This document shows positions 58,087 through 64,000 of a stretch of DNA of 64,000 bases, piece after piece. Numbering within the stretch: the stretch's first letter is position 1; each line of letters starts with the position of its first letter. The translations under genes and the position numbers were made by a program. The stretch covers positions 1-64,000 of the forward strand of contig JAYEVH010000461.1 in assembly GCA_036346255.1 (NCBI GenBank), read 5' to 3'. The notes under the pieces are model-generated. The model worked only from the letters and a program-made list of their open reading frames with translations. It was not told where the DNA came from and did not search any database. The stretch comes from Ampelocalamus luodianensis (taxonomy: Eukaryota; Streptophyta; Magnoliopsida; Poales; Poaceae).

Positions 58087-59612
58087 TGTAGGATCAAGGA
58101 TAACCGACTAGAGGGGGGTGAATAGGCGGTTTTTAAATTCTTTTGGCTAAAACACGATTTTACCAAAATAACCTATGAAAAAACAATTTCACCAAAAGGC
58201 CTAAATATTCTAGAGCTATCTAAGTGCACTATACTAGCAAGATAAGCTAAAAAATCTAGACAAGATAAACCAATAGCTTATAAGAGTAAATGCACAAAGT
58301 AAAGAGCAAGAGAATAAACCACACTGTGAAGACAACCGATGTTTTCCCGTGGTCTCGGAGACTTGCCGGTCTCCACTAATCCACGTTGAGGAAGCTTGAT
58401 CAACTCAAGCCGGCTCCACACAAGCACTTTCCTCGATCACTAGTGGTAGCTCTTCTCCACTCCGGATAGGCAAGCTCCAACCTTCACAAATGCCCGGGTC
58501 TTCTCACAATCTCCTTTGAGAAGATCACCAACGCAAACTCCGAACCGTCTAGGAGACGGCAATCACCAAGAGTAATATACCAATGATTCTTTGCTTGAAG
58601 ATGCTCAGGTGCCACAAAGATCAAACTCTAATCAATGCACTCGGAAAAACCTCAACAACCTTTGCAAGATGAAATCAATGCTCTCAATAGTGTAGGAACA
58701 AGCAAAGGAGCTCAAGAGTGTTAAATGAGGTTCAACACTTATTTGCTGCAGTGGGTGAGGTATTTATAGCCTCAACCCACTGCACTAGCCGTTGGAGCAC
58801 GAAACCCTGAAATGCGGTCAATCCGCAGGTATGTGGCCGGTCAGACCGGGCTTCTAAATAACGGTCATCGCTCGCATTAAATGCGTAGGAACTATCCGTT
58901 CGCGAGATCCGGTCAAACGCAGATTATGTGTCCGTCGATCGGACCTAAGAGATTTTGCAAAACGCAAAAACTCTCCTTTGGAAAAAGCTGACCGGGACCT
59001 CGACCCAGAGGTCCGGTCAGTCCGCATATATGCTGGCGGTCAGTCCGGACTCAAGAATTTCAGCAAAAAAACACAAAACTTCCTTCTCTGGAAAAAGCTG
59101 ATCGGGACCTCGACCCGGAGGTCCGGTCAGTCCAGGATTTAACTTGCGGTTAGTTTGGTCAAGAAAAACGCAGAGAGAGCTTCGGAAAAAGTCGACGCGT
59201 CATTGGCACAGGCTATCGGTGATCCGGCCTATCAACGTCGGTCAGTCCGGCCTTGAAGATAAAACACAATAAAATTAAGGCTAGACCATTTCAAATGAAA
59301 CCGAGTTTAAACCAATTAAGATTTGAGCAATGTGGCATCCTTAGCTTTCAAGCTACTGGACAATTGATCCCTCTTTATAGTACGGTTTCCTATCTAGCAA
59401 TCCGTTCTTTTATTCTTCATTCTCCTAGACCGGTAAAAATATAAAAGGTCCTATAAATTAGATACCTTTACCTTGAGCTAGATGTGATCCTTCAGCGCTC
59501 TTTCATTTGTGTCCGAGAATAACCTTTTCAACTTTTTGATAAACAAGTTAGTACACACCACATGGTTGTCCTTAATTACCAAAACAAGACAATTTGGGGC
59601 CTAGATTCTTCA
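58087..59612 (-). repeat. Solo LTR, probably copia type, with TAAGT target duplication
   Basis: Ends are TGTAGGATC on the left and GATTCTTCA on the right, imperfect inverted repeats with TG...CA. Identical 5-bp flanks TAAGT at 58082-58086 and 59613-59617. No internal region is present, hence a solo LTR of 1526 bp. A TATAAATA box on the minus strand at 58761-58768 gives its direction. The text 'ccaaattgtcttgttttggtaatta' type at the minus-strand start recalls copia elements of the SIRE/Maximus lineage, from memory only. Confidence 0.87.
58761..58768 (-). promoter_or_regulatory. TATA box of the copia-type solo LTR
   Basis: TATAAATA in the context GGCTATAAATACC on the minus strand, about 850 bp from the LTR start, followed by a leader-like stretch. 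Confidence 0.55.
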
Positions 59613-60777
59613 TAAGTTTTTGTTGTTCTATTCCATAGGTCACCTTCACTCGATAACTACACACGCATCATACATAGACTATGTTACGATGTTCGATTAG
59701 TTGATGGATGACCGTGTCATCCGGACATCATACACTCTGAGAGGATGTTAGCACGCGCACCCGAGGCTTGTCCGGCAAGTGCATGCGAGGACCGACAATA
59801 CGGTACACGCGGAGGAGCTTCACGCATGACGTCTTCGTGGAGGAGTACCACGTGCACCGGTGATGCGCCGATTCGATCGACGAGAGATCCCAGTGCCCTC
59901 GGCGCGGTGCGCCGCACGTCCATGGGTAATTTCACATTTTATGTCTGTTGTAGTCTTTCCCTTACGAACTTATGAATTTATCATTTTGCTTTCCATAGGT
60001 ACACCATGAAGGGAGTACCTGGTATGACTTCCTGGACTGAGAAGATGGCCCATTGGGCTGGGTTGTGGCTCCATGCCTTGGAGGACGTGCAATGGGAGAG
60101 TGCTCTCAATGATCCCAAGATGTACAAGGAGTACATCGAGTGGTACACCACTCAGACGAGGGTCCCTTGCGTCATGGTCATGGACGACCCACCATGACAC
60201 TAGGCCGTGACGATCGACGCGTACCCCACCCAGCCGTACTCTGCATTCCGTCGCGTGGTACGTATTGAACGGTCCATACTTCTTATTTACTACACATGTT
60301 TTTGGTTTCTAACTTGCTAATTTTGTGTACATAACGATCTCCAATGGGAAATGCACGAGTTGGCGACCTCCGTGCGTAGTCTGACGCTCAGGGAGTGCTT
60401 CAGCATGGTGAGGTAGGAGATCAAAGAGGCCATGGACCGGATGATAGAAGCGACGAGGTGAGGCATCTAGCTTACATCGTGTCATAGGCCAAGGGACGTG
60501 GTGGATCCAACTGTGCATGGACGGAGGGTAAGCCATAGTGCATCACGCCCCACGGCTCCTCACCAAGACATGGCAGGCAGGTTCTCGTGGCACCTTGTCG
60601 GGTGTACCCTAGTGCCAACTCAGTTCGCAGGTACACCTAAAACACTTACGTCTAGTTGTTAATTTTGAACTCCACTAGTTACTAACAACATTTTCTTCTG
60701 ACAGGTCCTCAATACAATTCGTACCTAGGGCAGGACTACGCCGAGCCATCCGCTACGATGAAGCGACCAGGTATGTC

Positions 60778-62650
60778 TGTTGGGACCCAAATATGCAAAT
60801 CTGGACCCTCTGTGTATAATGCACTAGTCCAGTATAATACTGGTACACACAGTGTCAACATAGATGAATATCATTCCACACAAAGTGAATATAAGAATAA
60901 ACAACTAATTTGATTATCAAATAAAGGTTGTGACCTTATGGTCGAGTTTACACTTATTAAGCCATTCAAGGCTGAAACTAAATAAAGCGATGACAGCGAA
61001 ACGGAAACAACTCCAGTAGGAACCAATCGACTTGCCATAGGCAACCGACTGGGATCAAGATCTAACGATCACCCACCTCATTAAACTCCTCGAAAGCAGA
61101 CGAAAGACTTCTCCACTTCAGCGGAATGATTGCAGCAAGAATGAGTACTCCGAGTACTCAACAAGTTGTACCACATAATGCAATTATAGATGATGGTTTA
61201 TTACGAAGGAAATGACTTCTATGGTTATTTTGCAAAAAGCGACACTTGTAATTGAAAACAAATAATAGATTAAAAGCGTAATTTAAAAAGAATAAACATT
61301 AATAATTTAACAATTATTTTCACAAAGACCACAAAGCCTAACTAATTTCTTTCACATAGCCACATGAGTTTAACCACACAGCTGTCCCTTCCCAATTGTT
61401 TTTATGAAAATCTACCCTTCGTGTGAAATCCTCGAGCATGTCCATGACCACGGACGCGGCTATTCGAATAGATTGTTCTGAAACTTTATCTCAACAATTG
61501 ACCCTCTTGTTGTGCATACTGTCGGGACCAAGCCTCCACACAAGTTGTTGGCCCATCGCACACTGTTGAACCTGGACACGGTGAACCGCTCATAAATATG
61601 ACTCGCTACACAGACAGAATCACACCTCCACCCTGGCACACAGTCTAACCTATCTGCCTGAGCAATCAATATCAAGAGTCCATAACTTACTAAGTTAGGT
61701 CTGTCTCATACTAGGCATGTGGTCGTACAGTTATGGCTCAGTTCAATAGCACACAAAGTTAAGTCTTTAATTGACCAAGGCAAGACTGCCAATCTATTTT
61801 TAATTACCACATTCATATTTTACCAAACGCACACAGCACCACCATATCACAATTTCATCCATTTGCCCTAGTCTAAATCTTTTTCCACCCTATTGGTTAA
61901 GTGCAACACATGCCATCAACGAGTGACAACATACTGCACACAGTTTTCCACAAAGTATTCCATATTCACTTACTCAAGTTTAAATTTGTAACTCAAAATG
62001 ATATCAATAATCCATTGCATGACTAAGCAAACTATTAGTATCTAACCAACCCACGTTGGTACTATGATAATACCAACTAGTAATTATCCATGCTAGGGTG
62101 ATAAAAGATCATGGTAATACAATAAGTAAGGTGGATATAATCAAGTAGGTGGATAGCTAATCCCAAAGCATTTAAAGAATTAAATACTTGAAATAGCATG
62201 CAATAGTTTGAATCAAAGTAATTTTTGAAAACTGGATTCAATATGATCAAAAGTACAACTTGCCTTCAAACAAGTCTTGGTATTGGTCTTAGCTTGATCA
62301 ACTCCTCCTTCCTCAAAAGTTTCCGAAGTATCAACGTCTACTCGCAAACGAAAGCGAAAACCCAAATAAATACAAAACAGAGCAATAAGTAAACTCTAAA
62401 AATTAAATAAGAATCACAGAAAAGGTAGGGCTTGAATTTAGACGAATTTAAAAACTTGAATGAGCTCAATCGGAGTTCGTACGAGAAAGAACGGGCTCCC
62501 GAAATATTTAAATCTAAGAAAAAGATAAAGAAAATACTATTTATAATTTTCGAAATTTTTCTTAAGAAAATTCCGAAATATTGCATCAGCACGACATCAG
62601 CAATTAATTTCAAAATTAGAATTAAATCCCAAAAATAGAAATAAAGATTG
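60778..62650 (-). repeat. LTR J, relative of the long gypsy LTR family
   Basis: Left end TGTTGGGACCC at 60778. Order of motifs is that of the 3' part of LTRs A-D, on the minus strand: an 'agtactcaacaag' region with palindrome 61143-61159, a '..gcatggctaag' type region, and the 'gatcaa..cttgcctt' region near 62245-62265. It is diverged from the others and the right border is not found. The expected target duplication ATGTC (60773-60777) has no partner between 62300 and 63300, so the LTR is probably truncated. An AT-rich self-complementary stretch lies at about 62490-62590. Confidence 0.55.
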
Positions 62651-63370
62651 ACAGATGGGACCCTAGGTCTATGGACCTGGTCTATGGCTCACTTTTTCAT
62701 GGAACCGTGAACAGGTAGCAAACCCTTAAATATCGGCTCCTTCGTTTGCGGCGACTGCAGACGCGCGACTACAATTTCGGCTGTTTGTTGGGGCGACTGG
62801 GTACGTACGTGGTTCCATCTCCTCTCCTCTTAGTCCGTTTGCTCTAATTGCTCCAATAGTTCCATGATAGTCTTTGTGGCTTCTCTTTCTTCATCTTGCT
62901 AGCGATCTCAGGTACTTCATTAGTCCTTAAATAGATTTTTAATTGGTTCTTGTTGTTCTTTTTTAGTACCCAACGGGGACAACTCAGTTGCTAGCTAGTT
63001 TGTATATGCAATCGTTGACCGAAGTTTCAGATTTCAGATCTGTTCTTGCAAGGGAACTCGATCTGGTGCTTAGACTTCGGTATCGCCCAAAGATTTCGAT
63101 TTTCTTCTTGTACTGTCGAAGAGATCATAATATCCGTTATTGAATCGCTCCATCAAGGAAAATTTATTTGGTTAAAGAGGATTAAACAGTACTTAGTATA
63201 ACTAGCATGGCCTGCTTCCATCACGAAATAAACTCGTTTGTTTTGAATCAGATGGTCAAAATTCACTTTACACCTACTAGTTGCATAGGAAACACCCTTT
63301 GTACTGGATACCATCCTTTGGCACTAACCAATCCCGTATAATACTCCACTTCAATTAGGCCATCGGAGAT
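62651..63370 (+). promoter_or_regulatory. Upstream region and probable 5' untranslated exon of the LHT-type gene
   Basis: Contains a weak TATA-like 'ccttaaatatcgg' near 62727 and a pyrimidine-rich stretch at 62815-62900. A donor-like 'tctcaggtacttc' at about 62910 and an acceptor-like 'cttcaattag' ending at 63359 suggest a 450-bp intron in the 5' untranslated region. These are sequence-pattern guesses. Confidence 0.4.
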
Positions 63371-63558
63371 ATGGCGCCAGCAGCCATGAATACGACGGCA
63401 GCAGCGGCGGAGAAGGAGAAGGAGAAGGCGCTCGAAGATTGGCTACCGATCACGTCGTCGAGGAACGCCAAATGGTGGTACTCCGCCTTCCACAACGTCA
63501 CTGCCATGGTCGGCGCCGGCGTGCTCAGCCTGCCCTACGCCATGTCCGAGCTCGGATG
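63371..63558 (+). CDS. LHT-type amino acid transporter, exon 1
   Basis: Codes for the N-terminus and first membrane segment of a lysine/histidine transporter-like protein (amino acid/auxin permease family), a plasma-membrane proton-coupled importer of amino acids. The start MAPAAMNT is followed by an acidic/Lys stretch, then LEDWLPITSSRNAKWWYSAF and HNVTAMVGAGVLSLPYAMSELGW, which matches the family's highly conserved first transmembrane region. The exon ends inside the Trp-Gly junction at GGATG/GTACGC, a donor after two bases of a codon, where family members continue GPG. The start is the first ATG of the frame, 12 bases after a probable acceptor. GC-rich codon use contrasts with the surrounding repeats. 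The remaining exons lie beyond the window, so intactness cannot be judged. Confidence 0.88.
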
Positions 63559-64000
63559 GTACGCCTTAATTTTATTCTCCCTCTCGATCTTCACTCTTTA
63601 GGCTTTAATGAGATTAACGAAATTGTTTATTTGAGCACGTGCCAGATAAATAGAAATTTCAGAACTTAATTTGGAATTCATCGCTGTCTCGTCCTTTGGA
63701 CTCACTAATCGTAGCAAGAATGTTGGAACTAAACACACTTAATAGTATTTAATTGTCCCTAGCTAGTAACCATCCAGTGTATAATCACTGAGCTGTCCAA
63801 GCTTGCTCCCTTGCCGACGTTGACTAAAGAATTGTCTAGTAGAAGGACAGACCAGCTTGTTACTAGTAGTAGTAGGTAGTATGTTGGCAAATCCTCCGGA
63901 TTTATCCAGCATGTATGCTAATCAAAACTCAATTTTGCTTTCTCAAACTCAAAAAAATAAATTAATATCTAACAAAGAATGCAATATGAATAGATATTGA
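63559..64000 (+). other. Start of intron 1 of the LHT-type gene
   Basis: Begins GTACGCC, reads to stops in all frames soon after, and is AT-rich to the window end. It is at least 442 bp long. Confidence 0.8.

Larger units (their letters stand above)
57796..60777 (+). pseudogene. Plant mobile domain (PMD)-like gene relic, multi-exon, broken
   Basis: The relic starts ATGGTGGCCCCA and stops after 8 codons in frame. Similarity to the PMD (found in MAIL1-type proteins and carried by some transposons) is clearest across two exons. About 59760-59921 has RSFTHDVFVEEYHVHR followed, after one frameshift, by VMRRFDRRE, as in the family's YxVExHxxxRVMRQFG stretch. The next exon, 59999-60258, has GMTSWTEKMAHWAGLW and EYIEWYTTQTR, as in its downstream part. 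Introns with GT/AG borders lie at about 59922-59998 and 60259-60333, with further small exon-like pieces to 60770. A solo LTR (58087-59612) sits in an earlier intron. Stops and frameshifts make it non-functional. Domain call by memory of family pattern. Confidence 0.5.

Noticed and set aside
60773..62650. LTR J as a complete solo LTR
   Set aside because: The left flank ATGTC has no partner up to 63300 and the right LTR end was not found.

Overview
The window is nuclear DNA from a grass. The evidence is one recognisable single-copy-type gene at the far right (first exon of an LHT-type amino acid transporter, 63371-63558) behind about 62 kb of nested transposable elements of kinds typical of grasses: Tekay/Del-like Ty3/gypsy chromoviruses with very long LTRs, a CACTA (TNP2) element, a Tourist-like MITE, a Mutator-like MITE, a copia-type solo LTR and a plant-mobile-domain (PMD) gene relic. 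No intact bacterial or viral genes, tRNA, rRNA or CRISPR were seen. Every family name rests on recognition of motifs, not on a database search.

Layout. 1-15 kb: three interlocked gypsy elements. A (minus; leader 1-698, 5' LTR 699-5694) sits in the pol of B (plus; pol 5695-7311, 3' LTR 7312-11478). B sits in the pol of C (minus; RNase H/RT/protease/gag 11479-14297, leader, 5' LTR 15049-18489). 18.5-25.3 kb: an F-box-like gene fragment, a foldback with six mini-hairpins, a short CACTA-like element, a truncated gypsy LTR, a broken CACTA transposase (21844-24587) and a second copy of the F-box fragment. 25.3-39.6 kb: LTR D (25340-38499) split by complete element E (28642-37372, target duplication TTAAT), then D pol. 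39.6-44.6 kb: an LTR end fused head to head with a plus-strand gag-pol (G). 44.6-51.6 kb: a purine-rich stretch, then a MITE split by a 5.7-kb solo LTR K (target duplication GTTTC), which itself holds a Mutator-like MITE (10-bp duplication). 53.0-56.1 kb: a decayed gypsy element H with 207-bp direct repeats. 56.3-60.8 kb: a PMD gene relic with promoter, 5' intron carrying a 152-153-bp tandem array, and a copia-type solo LTR (TAAGT) in a later intron. 60.8-62.6 kb: another gypsy-type LTR. 62.7-64.0 kb: 5' region, exon 1 and start of intron 1 of the transporter gene.

The coding parts of the elements are broken by many single-base losses and some stops. Element E has near-identical LTRs but a badly decayed pol, so it probably moved using proteins from other elements. 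The most interesting signal is a set of short hairpins kept in the 3' third of the long gypsy LTRs, in which both arms change together between copies (GGTTATCGAC/GTCGATAACC against GATCATCGAC/GTCGATGATC).
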